5,501 nucleotides of DNA from Planctomycetota bacterium. Lineage in GTDB: Bacteria; Planctomycetota; Phycisphaerae; WQYP01. Positions 1 through 5,501 of this stretch are shown here, in pieces; position 1 is the first letter of the stretch, and each line of letters opens with the position of its first letter. A program made the position numbers and the translations under genes. The DNA lies in contig JAKATV010000232.1 of NCBI GenBank assembly GCA_021818565.1, forward strand, positions 1 through 5,501, read 5' to 3'. The notes under the pieces were generated by a model, which ran no database searches, was not told the origin of the DNA, and saw only the letters and a program-made list of their open reading frames with translations.

Positions 1-2000
1 CCGGCCCAGATTTCCCGGTCGCGGAATTGCGCCCGACAGGTTTGCACAATTAAAAATGCCGCCCGACCCACCGCCCGAATGGTCATGGCACTGAATAAAA
101 ATGGAACCGCCCCACCGATCAGCAATCCAATAAATAATAGCGGATCGGAAAGATTTAATACGCCCGACACACCGCGATAAACCGCAGTACTTAAATGCGC
201 ATGGTCCGAACGCCCCCCGGACCCAATGATGGTAATAAACGAAGCAAATAAACTCACGGAGGCGATCACCGCACTACCGATCGCAATCCCTTTAGTAATG
301 GCTTTGGTGGTGTTGCCGGTGGAATCCAGATCCGAAAGAACTTCCCGCGCTGCCAGATATTTTGGCTCACCCATCTGCCGGCGGTCGTAGCCCATTTCAC
401 CGATGCCATTGGCGTTGTCCGCCACCGGGCCGAATACATCCATGCTGATGGTATTGCCCGTCAAGCTTAACATGCCAATGCCGCACATGGCCACGCCGTA
501 GGCGACAAAAATCGGGTTCGTATGGGAAAATATCAATACACTGGTCAGAATACTGCCGGCAATAATGAGAATTGCCATAACGCTGCTTTCCAGTCCGGTC
601 GCCAATCCCTGAATAATATTGGTGGCATGGCCGGTGGAACACGCCCGTACCAGCCCGCGCACCGGCCCATGCTCTGTGCCGGTAAAATATTCCGTGCTTA
701 AGTTTAACAAGACCGCAAGAATCAAGCCGACAATAGCCGCCACCGCCGGGCGCATATCCAACCCCGCCACACCCATCGACGCCCAGCCCGGCGTATGGGC
801 TTCAATGGCGGCCAGAGGATGATTCGCAATAATTGCCGCACCGTTAAAGCGCAGGTAAAAAAAACCCAGTAGACAGAATCCGACGGTGCATAAAATGGCA
901 CCCAGACGGAAACCGGAATTTAACGATTGCATCGCTTCCTTTACACCGCCCTGAGCCGGCGCCCGGACGCTGGACGTGGAAATGATATCGGATATCACAC
1001 CAATCGCCTGCGCCAGAAGTGGGAATAATACGCCCTTGTGGCCAAAACTCGCCCAGCCCAGAATCATCGCCGCAACCAGCGTCACCTCATAGCTTTCAAA
1101 AATATCGGCGGCCATTCCGGCGCAATCGCCCACATTATCTCCCACATTGTCCGCGATGGTGGCGGCATTGCGCGGGTCATCTTCGGGAATGTCTTTTTCA
1201 ATTTTTCCCACCAGATCGGCCCCCACATCCGCGGCCTTGGTATAAATACCGCCGCCGACACGCATAAATAGTGCAATAAGCGTTCCGCCAAAGGCAAAAC
1301 CCAGCAGCACATCGGGCGCTCGATCCCCGTAATACATAAATATAAACGTGGCCCCCAGCAGTCCCAGGCCGTCAATTAAAATGCCCGTTACCGTACCGGT
1401 CCGATAGCCCAATAGCAAAGCCTTTCCAAAGCCTTCATCAGCTGCCGCCGCCGCTACGCTCAAATTTCCGCGCGTGGCCAAAAACATGCCCACGGTTCCC
1501 ACCGTCAGCGAAAATAAAGCCCCGCACACAAACGCCAGCGCCCGCCCAATAGGCAGGCTCATTCCCATCTGCGAATGCCAGTTGGCGGTTAACAGCAGCA
1601 ACAGGGCAATAAGGGCGATGATCGGCAAAAGCGTGTTGCGCTGACGCGTTAAGTAGGCTTTGGAACCTTCGCGAATCGCCCTGGCGATGTCCTGCATGCG
1701 CAGCGTACCCTTATCAGCCCGGCTGACAAAACCCATCAAATACGCGGCATAAAGCAATGCCAACAGGGCTATGCCCGCAACCGCAAACAACGCGGTCCTT
1801 TCATAAACGGAAAAATGGGGCGACCATAAAAATCCAAATGGAGTAAATTGGGGGACAGCCATGGTGGACGGCAATAATGCGTGGTGCCGGTTGCCAACCT
1901 GCCCGTTTGAAACACTGGCGACAATCCACAAGCCCACAAGCAACGCCGAAAAGAAGAAGAACCGCCGAAAGGGACGAAACCTGTTGCCAAGTTGTGCCAT
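1..2000 (-). CDS. hppA: Membrane-bound proton-translocating pyrophosphatase, K+-independent type (3' end outside window)
   Basis: Integral membrane pump that couples hydrolysis of pyrophosphate to proton export across the inner membrane. The window holds 666 codons. The family C-terminus, with the third acidic PPi/Mg site, lies beyond the left edge. Visible hallmarks are an N-terminal RMQDIARAIREGSKAYL helix (from about residue 103), GGGIYTKAADVGADLVGK (249-266), the Mg-PPi loop EDDPRNAATIADNVGDNVGD (273-292) and GPVADNANGIGEM (524-536). GNTTKAITKG (562-571) has Lys566 and Thr569, the pair that marks K+-independent enzymes; K+-dependent ones have Ala and Gly. Many hydrophobic segments alternate with these loops. 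The ATG at 2000 was chosen because the frame stays open through a basic-plus-hydrophobic segment (residues 7-31, RRFFFFSALLVGLWIVAS) and has AGGGCGGTGG just upstream. The internal ATG at 1862 (residue 47) has no ribosome binding site. The extension adds about 60 residues before the usual first helix and resembles a signal peptide. The family call is near certain; the start is less so. Confidence 0.95.
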   Translation of the reverse strand, partial: MAQLGNRFRPFRRFFFFSALLVGLWIVASVSNGQVGNRHHALLPSTMAVPQFTPFGFLWSPHFSVYERTALFAVAGIALLALLYAAYLMGFVSRADKGTLRMQDIARAIREGSKAYLTRQRNTLLPIIALIALLLLLTANWHSQMGMSLPIGRALAFVCGALFSLTVGTVGMFLATRGNLSVAAAAADEGFGKALLLGYRTGTVTGILIDGLGLLGATFIFMYYGDRAPDVLLGFAFGGTLIALFMRVGGGIYTKAADVGADLVGKIEKDIPEDDPRNAATIADNVGDNVGDCAGMAADIFESYEVTLVAAMILGWASFGHKGVLFPLLAQAIGVISDIISTSSVRAPAQGGVKEAMQSLNSGFRLGAILCTVGFCLLGFFYLRFNGAAIIANHPLAAIEAHTPGWASMGVAGLDMRPAVAAIVGLILAVLLNLSTEYFTGTEHGPVRGLVRACSTGHATNIIQGLATGLESSVMAILIIAGSILTSVLIFSHTNPIFVAYGVAMCGIGMLSLTGNTISMDVFGPVADNANGIGEMGYDRRQMGEPKYLAAREVLSDLDSTGNTTKAITKGIAIGSAVIASVSLFASFITIIGSGGRSDHAHLSTAVYRGVSGVLNLSDPLLFIGLLIGGAVPFLFSAMTIRAVGRAAFLIVQTCRAQFRDREIWA

Positions 2001-2003
2001 CTT

Positions 2004-2013
2004 CCACCGCCCT
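2004..2013 (-). promoter_or_regulatory. Ribosome binding site of hppA
   Basis: Read on the minus strand, AGGGCGGTGG precedes the ATG at 2000. The AGGG is 9 bases from the start and the GGTGG 3 bases from it. It supports the upstream start over the internal ATG at 1862, which is preceded by pyrimidine-rich sequence. Confidence 0.5.
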
Positions 2014-2049
2014 GAAAAAAACTTAATTTGCCAGAAACCTGTTGCCTGT

Positions 2050-2078
2050 ACAATCGCCTAGGATGACCGGATTGTCAA
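2050..2078 (-). promoter_or_regulatory. Candidate sigma70-like promoter of hppA
   Basis: On the minus strand a perfect -35 hexamer TTGACA (2078-2073) is followed, after 17 bases, by GATTGT (2055-2050), a weak -10 with 3 of 6 consensus bases. It would start transcription near 2043, leaving about 40 bases of leader before the ATG at 2000. The -35 is good, the -10 poor, and promoter consensus is not well established for the suspected phylum. Confidence 0.3.
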
Positions 2079-2085
2079 CTTTGAC
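2074..2085. repeat. Short perfect palindrome GTCAA-CT-TTGAC
   Basis: Two 5-base arms, GTCAA (2074-2078) and TTGAC (2081-2085), are separated by CT in the divergent gap between hppA and the small plus-strand gene. The left arm is part of the candidate hppA -35 box (TTGACA on the minus strand). The right arm forms a TTGACT on the plus strand. It could be an operator half-site pair, or simply two facing -35-like hexamers. It is short enough to occur by chance. Confidence 0.3.
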
Positions 2086-2105
2086 TATGCCGTTAGAGTG
2101 CATTT

Positions 2106-2324
2106 ATGGATCAGGAACTGCTCAAGCGTTTGGCGGCCAGGCTTATCTGGTGGAAATCGCCGGAACATTCCGTGGCGTATCCGCATCGAATCATGGCGCA
2201 GATTATCAACACGGGGGACTTTGAGGATGTCTGCGAATTGACCGATGCGTTGGGCGATGTTGTGTTACATGACATCGTGCGGTCGACCGAAGCAGGCGAA
2301 TTTGACCGGCGTTCATGGTGCTAA
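2106..2324 (+). CDS. Truncated antitoxin-like small protein (AbiEii-partner type), probable decayed remnant
   Basis: A 72-residue product beginning MDQELLKRLAARLIWWKSPE and continuing through YPHRIMAQIINTGDFEDV (25-42) and AGEFDRRSW (63-71). From memory, this pattern (a basic N-terminal helix, the IWWKSPE motif, then the R(I/L)xAQVM and FSxRSWxYWHxRLG blocks) is that of small proteins of about 90-100 residues. They are often encoded just before AbiEii/AbiGii-type nucleotidyltransferase toxins and are presumed antitoxins. Here the reading frame stops (TAA, 2322-2324) two codons after RSW, where the family has tyrosine, and the rest of the family pattern follows in the same frame. No toxin gene follows; the next gene is the convergent mnmE, 85 bases on. 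There is no good ribosome binding site before the ATG. It may therefore be non-functional, or express a shortened product. The family is recognised by pattern only, not by search. Confidence 0.55.
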   Translation: MDQELLKRLAARLIWWKSPEHSVAYPHRIMAQIINTGDFEDVCELTDALGDVVLHDIVRSTEAGEFDRRSWC

Positions 2325-2390
2325 TGGCACTGTCGACCGGGGCTATCTGATGGCGACAAAAGTCCACCGCTTCCACAACGGCAATGGGCA
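2325..2390 (+). pseudogene. In-frame 3' remnant of the antitoxin-like gene, after its premature stop
   Basis: Reading on in the same frame past the TAA at 2322-2324 gives WHCRPGLSDGD, then KSPPLPQRQW. This fits the usual C-terminal block of the family, roughly YWHxRLG, a linker, then PPLPxR. The gene was therefore probably lost by a single TAT/TAC to TAA change with no frameshift. After about 2390 the frame no longer resembles the family and runs to a stop at 2433-2435, overlapping the 3' end of mnmE. This suggests that the original stop codon is also lost or altered. Confidence 0.5.
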
Positions 2391-2409
2391 TGGCTAACTT
2401 TAAAGCCCA

Positions 2410-3762
2410 TTACTTTCCGATGCAGAAGCTGCTAAAAATGCGGCCTAACACGTCATCACTGCTGATTGTGCCGGAAATGGCCCCCAGATCATCCAACGCC
2501 CCCCGCAAATCTGCGGCCAGCAATTCCGGAAATTGTGCGGAAGATGCCAGAATTTCACCAGCCCGTTGCAGGGCTGCACGAGCCTGCCGCAACAGCATCT
2601 GATGGCGGCTGTTTAACGTCAGACAATCTTCCGCCACCGGCGGCTGTCGATGAGCATACTCAAACAGCAGCGCGCGAAGTGCGGGCAGGCTGTCACCCGT
2701 TTTAGCCGATACATTTATCCACGGTAACGATATTGTTGGTGGTGCTGAACGTAAGCCGCCGATCAATTCTGATTTGTTGCGTACCACAATTTTCCATACA
2801 TGGATGTCTTGAACCTCTTTCAGCAACGCCTTTAGCGAACCATCCGTATCGGCAGGGTCAACGACCAGGAGAATAACATCCGCCCGCAACAGCGTTTGCC
2901 GCCGGGAGTCATTCATCAGCTCCGCCATTGGCGTAAGGTCCGTTTCCACGCCGGCGGCATCAATTAATCTTATCGAGCGGGACGCTTGAGATAACTCCAC
3001 AGATAGCGCATCACGGGTGGTGCCCGCGACCGGTGAAACGATGGCACGCTGTTGCCCGGAAAGCGCATTAAGCAGGGAACTTTTTCCCACATTGGGACGC
3101 CCCAGCAGAACCACCGTCGGCACAGCCGCCAGAGCCTCCCAACTTACCGCTCGCGCTTCCAGGCTCTGCATCGCGCGGCTTACTTCATCCAGGCGTTGTC
3201 GTAATTGATCCAGCGCAATGAAGTTCACACCCGGTTCATCACTGAAATCAATACCCGCCTCCACCAAGGCAAGAATATCCGCCAATTGATCAGCCTGCTG
3301 CTGCACCCAGCGGTGCAGACTGCCATGGCGCAAACTCGCCGCGGCGCGCAATTGGTGATCGCTACGCGCCGAGATTGTCGCCGCAATTCCCTCCGCTTCG
3401 GTAAGGTCTAATTTGCCATGGAGAAATGCCCGCGCCGAGAATTCCCCTCCCTCTGCCTGCCGCGCCCCATTGTCCAGAAGTTTATCCATAGTCATGGCCA
3501 GCAGTGCCGGTGAGCCGGGAATATGTAACTCCGCAATAGCTTGCCCGGTAAAACTGCGTGGTGCCTGAAAAAGCATAAGCCCCACCGGCAAAGCAGGTTC
3601 ATCGAGCCAGGCGTCAAGCCAGCAAAAAGGCCGCAGTTCGGCGACGGGCCGCAGGATATGTGTTGCGATAGCCCAGCTTCGCGGCCCGGAAAGTCGGATA
3701 ATTCCGCGAAGGGCTGATCCCCCTGGTGAACTTATTGCCACAATGGTGTCATCAGTCTGCAT
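2410..3762 (-). CDS. mnmE: tRNA uridine-5-carboxymethylaminomethyl modification GTPase MnmE (TrmE)
   Basis: Cytoplasmic GTPase that, with MnmG, modifies C5 of wobble uridine-34 in tRNAs, using a folate one-carbon unit. The 450 residues match the usual length of about 450-460. The N-terminal folate-binding domain begins DTIVAISSPGGSALRGIIRLSG (5-26) and includes GGEFSARAFLHGKLDLTEAE (105-124). The G domain is inserted in the helical domain: P-loop GRPNVGKSS (221-229), G2 GTTRD (247-251), G3 DAAG (268-271), G4 NKSE (329-332) and G5 SAK (352-354). The C-terminus is SSDDVLGRIFSSFCIGK (434-450), with the conserved Cys447. Oddities are Glu for Asp in G4, Gln for Glu in FTGQ (71-74), HIPGSP for HGHGGP, and an unusual switch II. 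The frame stays open upstream to a TTG at 3834. The ATG at 3762 was chosen because MQTDDTIVA aligns with the E. coli start MSDNDTIVA and because a likely -10 box covers the upstream ATG at 3807. No clear Shine-Dalgarno is visible. The gene stands alone, without mnmG, convergent with the remnant and divergent from the galactosidase gene. Confidence 0.95.
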   Translation of the reverse strand: MQTDDTIVAISSPGGSALRGIIRLSGPRSWAIATHILRPVAELRPFCWLDAWLDEPALPVGLMLFQAPRSFTGQAIAELHIPGSPALLAMTMDKLLDNGARQAEGGEFSARAFLHGKLDLTEAEGIAATISARSDHQLRAAASLRHGSLHRWVQQQADQLADILALVEAGIDFSDEPGVNFIALDQLRQRLDEVSRAMQSLEARAVSWEALAAVPTVVLLGRPNVGKSSLLNALSGQQRAIVSPVAGTTRDALSVELSQASRSIRLIDAAGVETDLTPMAELMNDSRRQTLLRADVILLVVDPADTDGSLKALLKEVQDIHVWKIVVRNKSELIGGLRSAPPTISLPWINVSAKTGDSLPALRALLFEYAHRQPPVAEDCLTLNSRHQMLLRQARAALQRAGEILASSAQFPELLAADLRGALDDLGAISGTISSDDVLGRIFSSFCIGK

Positions 3763-3805
3763 ATCGCGGATTTTAGTCGAAGGGGGCCGGTCTGAGTACA
3801 AAATC

Positions 3806-3834
3806 ATTCTTTCGCACGGTTTTAGTTGCGTCAA
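3806..3834 (-). promoter_or_regulatory. Candidate sigma70-like promoter of mnmE
   Basis: On the minus strand TTGACG (3834-3829, 5 of 6 consensus bases) and AAGAAT (3811-3806, 4 of 6) are 17 bases apart. This predicts transcription from about 3799 and a leader of roughly 37 bases before the ATG at 3762. The -10 box overlaps the alternative ATG at 3807, so if the promoter is real the longer open frame cannot be the translated one. Confidence 0.4.
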
Positions 3835-3911
3835 TAATCAATTTTTCCCCATGAAGCGCAAAGCCGGTGAAATCTTAAATTTTACCGTAGAGATTGCTTT
3901 TCAACCGCCGC

Positions 3912-3948
3912 CAAAGCCCGTACAGTATAGCCTCTGTAGCAGGCTTTG
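3912..3948 (+). repeat. Two-part inverted repeat (hairpin) upstream of the alpha-galactosidase gene
   Basis: Outer arms CAAAGCC (3912-3918) and GGCTTTG (3942-3948) are perfect complements. Inside them TACAG (3921-3925) and CTGTA (3934-3938) pair as well, leaving an 8-base loop TATAGCCT and a small internal loop (CG against GCA). The structure ends 52 bases before the GH27 start codon. It could be a regulator's operator, a structured 5' leader, or a transcription-stop element between the divergent genes. No run of T follows it, so an intrinsic terminator is unlikely. The 238-base gap between the two genes holds little else beyond the mnmE promoter candidate and the GH27 ribosome binding site. 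Confidence 0.45.
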
Positions 3949-3988
3949 CTTTGAAAGTCCTACTGATTTGTCCAGGCAATTGCATAGC

Positions 3989-3992
3989 GGAG
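3989..3992 (+). promoter_or_regulatory. Ribosome binding site of the alpha-galactosidase gene
   Basis: GGAG within AGCGGAGAAA lies 8 bases before the ATG at 4001. This is good Shine-Dalgarno spacing and fixes the start of the gene. Confidence 0.7.
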
Positions 3993-4000
3993 AAACACAA

Positions 4001-5501
4001 ATGGCCCAAAATTCCATCCGGCGGTTTCAACGGCGCGAAGTCGTAAAATTAGCAGCTTCCACAGCGGTGCTGGCGGCAGGCACGGCGTTAACCACCTCCA
4101 ATGCCCGCGCCGCAAAAGCCGAAAAACGTATCCGCGTTGAAGATTTGAATATCAGCATGATGCAGCAGGGATGGGGAAATCCAACCAAAGATAAAAGCGT
4201 CGGCGGCAATACATTAAGTGTCGGCGGTAAAACGTACCGGCACGGCATTGGCACCCATGCCGAAAGCGTTTTTCGTATCAACTTGAAAAAAGCGGCGGCT
4301 CATTTCACAGCCAAAGTGGGCTTGGATGATGAAGCCACGAAACAAGGTGCCGTGATTTTTGAAATTTTGGTGGATGGCAAAACCAAAGCTCGCACGCCAG
4401 TCATGCGGCTGGGAGATCCCGCTCGCGAAATCCACGTCAATCTGCGTGGGGCCAAAGAACTTACTCTTCTGGTCTTGCCAGGCGTCGCCGGCATAAACTT
4501 TGATCACGCGGACTGGCTTAATCCGGTAATTACTCTGGCCGCCGGAGCCACCGCCCGTCCTGTGGCTCTGCCGCCCTATCCGGGTGCCAATGATTATCCC
4601 ATGATTGCCAGCGGCGATCCGGAAACGCCGGAATTTCACGGTCCGCGCGTATTTGGTGCCACGCCGGGTCATGATTTTCTTTTCCGTGTTCCATTCACCG
4701 GCAAAGCCCCCGTCAGCCTTAGTGCCGCAGGCCTGCCCGACGGATTGACCATGGATGATAAGGGAATTATTACCGGCAAAATCAATATGGCCGGAGAATA
4801 CAAAGTAAGGCTGACCGCGACAAACGCTTCCGGCACAGCGCATCGCACACTGCGGCTGGTCGCGGGCGAACACAAGTTGGCCTTGACACCGCAAATGGGC
4901 TGGAATTCCTGGAATGCTTACGGCATGAACAATGACGCCAAACGCACCCGCGCCGCCGCCGACGCCATGGTAAAAAGTGGTCTGGCCGCTAAAGGCTTTA
5001 TGTATATCAATATTGATGACGGCTGGCAGAATGGCCGCACCGCCGACGGCGAAATTAAAACTACTGAAAAATTTGGCAATATGAAGTCCATCGCGGATTA
5101 TGTCCATAGCCATGGCCTGCGCTTCGGGGTTTATTCGTCCCCCGGCCCGAAAACCTGCGGCGGCCATACCGGCAGCTTCGGTCATGAAGCGCAGGACGCC
5201 CGCACGTATGCCCGCTGGGGTGTGGATTATCTCAAATATGATTGGTGTAGCTACGGCGAAGAAGTCCCCAAGCATCCCGATCTGGAACAATTCATCAAGC
5301 CCTATCGGATCATGGGCGAGGCGCTGCGAAAATCCGGACGCGATATATTCTTTAGCCTGTGCCAATATGGGATGGGCCATGTCTGGACATGGGCCGGCCA
5401 ATCTCCGGTATGGGGCAACAGCTACCGAATCAGCGGAGATATTAACGACTCATGGGGGTCCATGATCAGTAACGGCTTTGGCAGCGACGGCATGTTATTT
5501 C
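4001..5501 (+). CDS. Tat-exported alpha-galactosidase, GH27, with NPCBM and putative Ig domains (3' end outside window)
   Basis: Secreted glycoside hydrolase predicted to release terminal alpha-linked galactose from oligo- or polysaccharides (galactomannan or raffinose-type) by a retaining mechanism. The first 500 codons are present. A Tat signal has twin arginines 11-12 (FQRREVVKLAAS), a hydrophobic stretch 17-30 and AxA cleavage sites near 37-40. Residues 44-179 form an NPCBM carbohydrate-binding domain, shown by YRHGIGTHAES, VGLDDEA, FEILVDGK and NFDHADW. Residues about 212-288 form a He_PIG-type Ig-like module, with its short leader (HGPRVFGATPGHDFLFRVP) and GLPDGLTMDDKGIITGKI. The GH27 barrel starts near 293: MGWNSWNAYG (299-308), IDDGW (338-342, galactose-binding Asp339/340), TCGGHTGSFGHE (385-396) and YLKYDWC (410-416) with nucleophile Asp414. 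YRISGDINDSW (475-485) carries the acid/base Asp480. Cys386 and Cys416 fit the family's conserved disulfide. All catalytic residues are present. The barrel end and the C-terminal beta domain lie beyond the window. An in-frame ATG at 4001 with GGAG upstream gives the start. A GH36 or isomalto-dextranase relative is less likely. Confidence 0.93.
   Translation, partial: MAQNSIRRFQRREVVKLAASTAVLAAGTALTTSNARAAKAEKRIRVEDLNISMMQQGWGNPTKDKSVGGNTLSVGGKTYRHGIGTHAESVFRINLKKAAAHFTAKVGLDDEATKQGAVIFEILVDGKTKARTPVMRLGDPAREIHVNLRGAKELTLLVLPGVAGINFDHADWLNPVITLAAGATARPVALPPYPGANDYPMIASGDPETPEFHGPRVFGATPGHDFLFRVPFTGKAPVSLSAAGLPDGLTMDDKGIITGKINMAGEYKVRLTATNASGTAHRTLRLVAGEHKLALTPQMGWNSWNAYGMNNDAKRTRAAADAMVKSGLAAKGFMYINIDDGWQNGRTADGEIKTTEKFGNMKSIADYVHSHGLRFGVYSSPGPKTCGGHTGSFGHEAQDARTYARWGVDYLKYDWCSYGEEVPKHPDLEQFIKPYRIMGEALRKSGRDIFFSLCQYGMGHVWTWAGQSPVWGNSYRISGDINDSWGSMISNGFGSDGMLF

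Noticed and set aside
1082..1375. Minus-strand frame of 97 codons, and several plus-strand frames inside hppA
   Set aside because: They overlap the conserved hppA reading frame in other frames and show no family resemblance or ribosome binding site.
2081..2109. Plus-strand promoter starting from TTGACT at 2081-2086
   Set aside because: The -10 position at 17-base spacing is TTATGG, which overlaps the start codon at 2106, so transcription would begin inside the gene.
2042..2224. 60-codon plus-strand frame overlapping the start of the antitoxin-like gene
   Set aside because: It is in another frame, has no recognisable motif, and begins inside the hppA promoter region. The frame from 2106 has the family pattern.
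2322..2324. Stop-codon reassignment as the explanation for the interrupted small gene
   Set aside because: mnmE in the same window ends with TAA (2412-2410) directly after its conserved C-terminal CIGK, so TAA works as a stop here.
2383..2411. Inverted repeat AATGGGC / GCCCATT around the end of mnmE as a terminator
   Set aside because: The 7-base stem has a 15-base loop, overlaps the mnmE stop codon, and has no T-run on either side, so it does not look like an intrinsic terminator.
3951..3980. Promoter for the galactosidase gene from TTGAAA at 3951-3956
   Set aside because: The best -10 (GGCAAT, 18 bases on) matches only 3 of 6 consensus bases and would start transcription almost on the ribosome binding site.
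4214..5401. Long minus-strand open frame of 395 codons opposite the galactosidase gene
   Set aside because: It lies wholly antisense to a clearly conserved GH27 gene. Its product is rich in Gly, His and Ile without any recognisable domain, and it reflects the codon bias of the sense strand.

Overview
The window reads as a piece of an environmental bacterial chromosome, probably from the Planctomycetota (perhaps the Phycisphaerae). That placement is an inference. It rests on the form of MnmE, which has ELHIPGSP where most bacteria have ELxGHGG, and on a Tat-exported NPCBM / Ig-like / GH27 alpha-galactosidase, an architecture common in that phylum. No rRNA, tRNA, CRISPR array, transposase or integrase was seen.

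Layout. (1) 1-2000, minus strand: most of a membrane pyrophosphatase gene (hppA) that runs off the left edge, with a signal-peptide-like N-terminal extension and the K+-independent sequence signature. (2) 2001-2105: a divergent intergenic gap with a candidate hppA promoter and a small palindrome. (3) 2106-2324, plus strand: a short protein resembling the small antitoxin-like partners of AbiEii-type nucleotidyltransferase toxins. It is cut by a TAA exactly where the family has a tyrosine, and recognisable family sequence continues in frame after the stop. No toxin partner is present, so it looks like a decayed orphan. (4) 2410-3762, minus strand: a complete mnmE (trmE), the tRNA wobble-uridine modification GTPase, convergent with the remnant. 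(5) 3763-4000: a divergent intergenic region with a candidate mnmE promoter and a two-part hairpin upstream of the next gene. (6) 4001-5501, plus strand: the first 500 codons of a secreted GH27 alpha-galactosidase that runs off the right edge.

The genes do not form one pathway or operon. hppA (PPi-driven proton pumping) and mnmE (tRNA modification) are housekeeping genes. The GH27 gene is a carbohydrate-foraging gene with its own ribosome binding site. The remnant between hppA and mnmE is the only accessory-type element. I found no convincing undescribed multi-gene system. The best leads are the nonsense-interrupted antitoxin-like gene, the hairpin upstream of the galactosidase, and the divergent GTPase motifs of MnmE.
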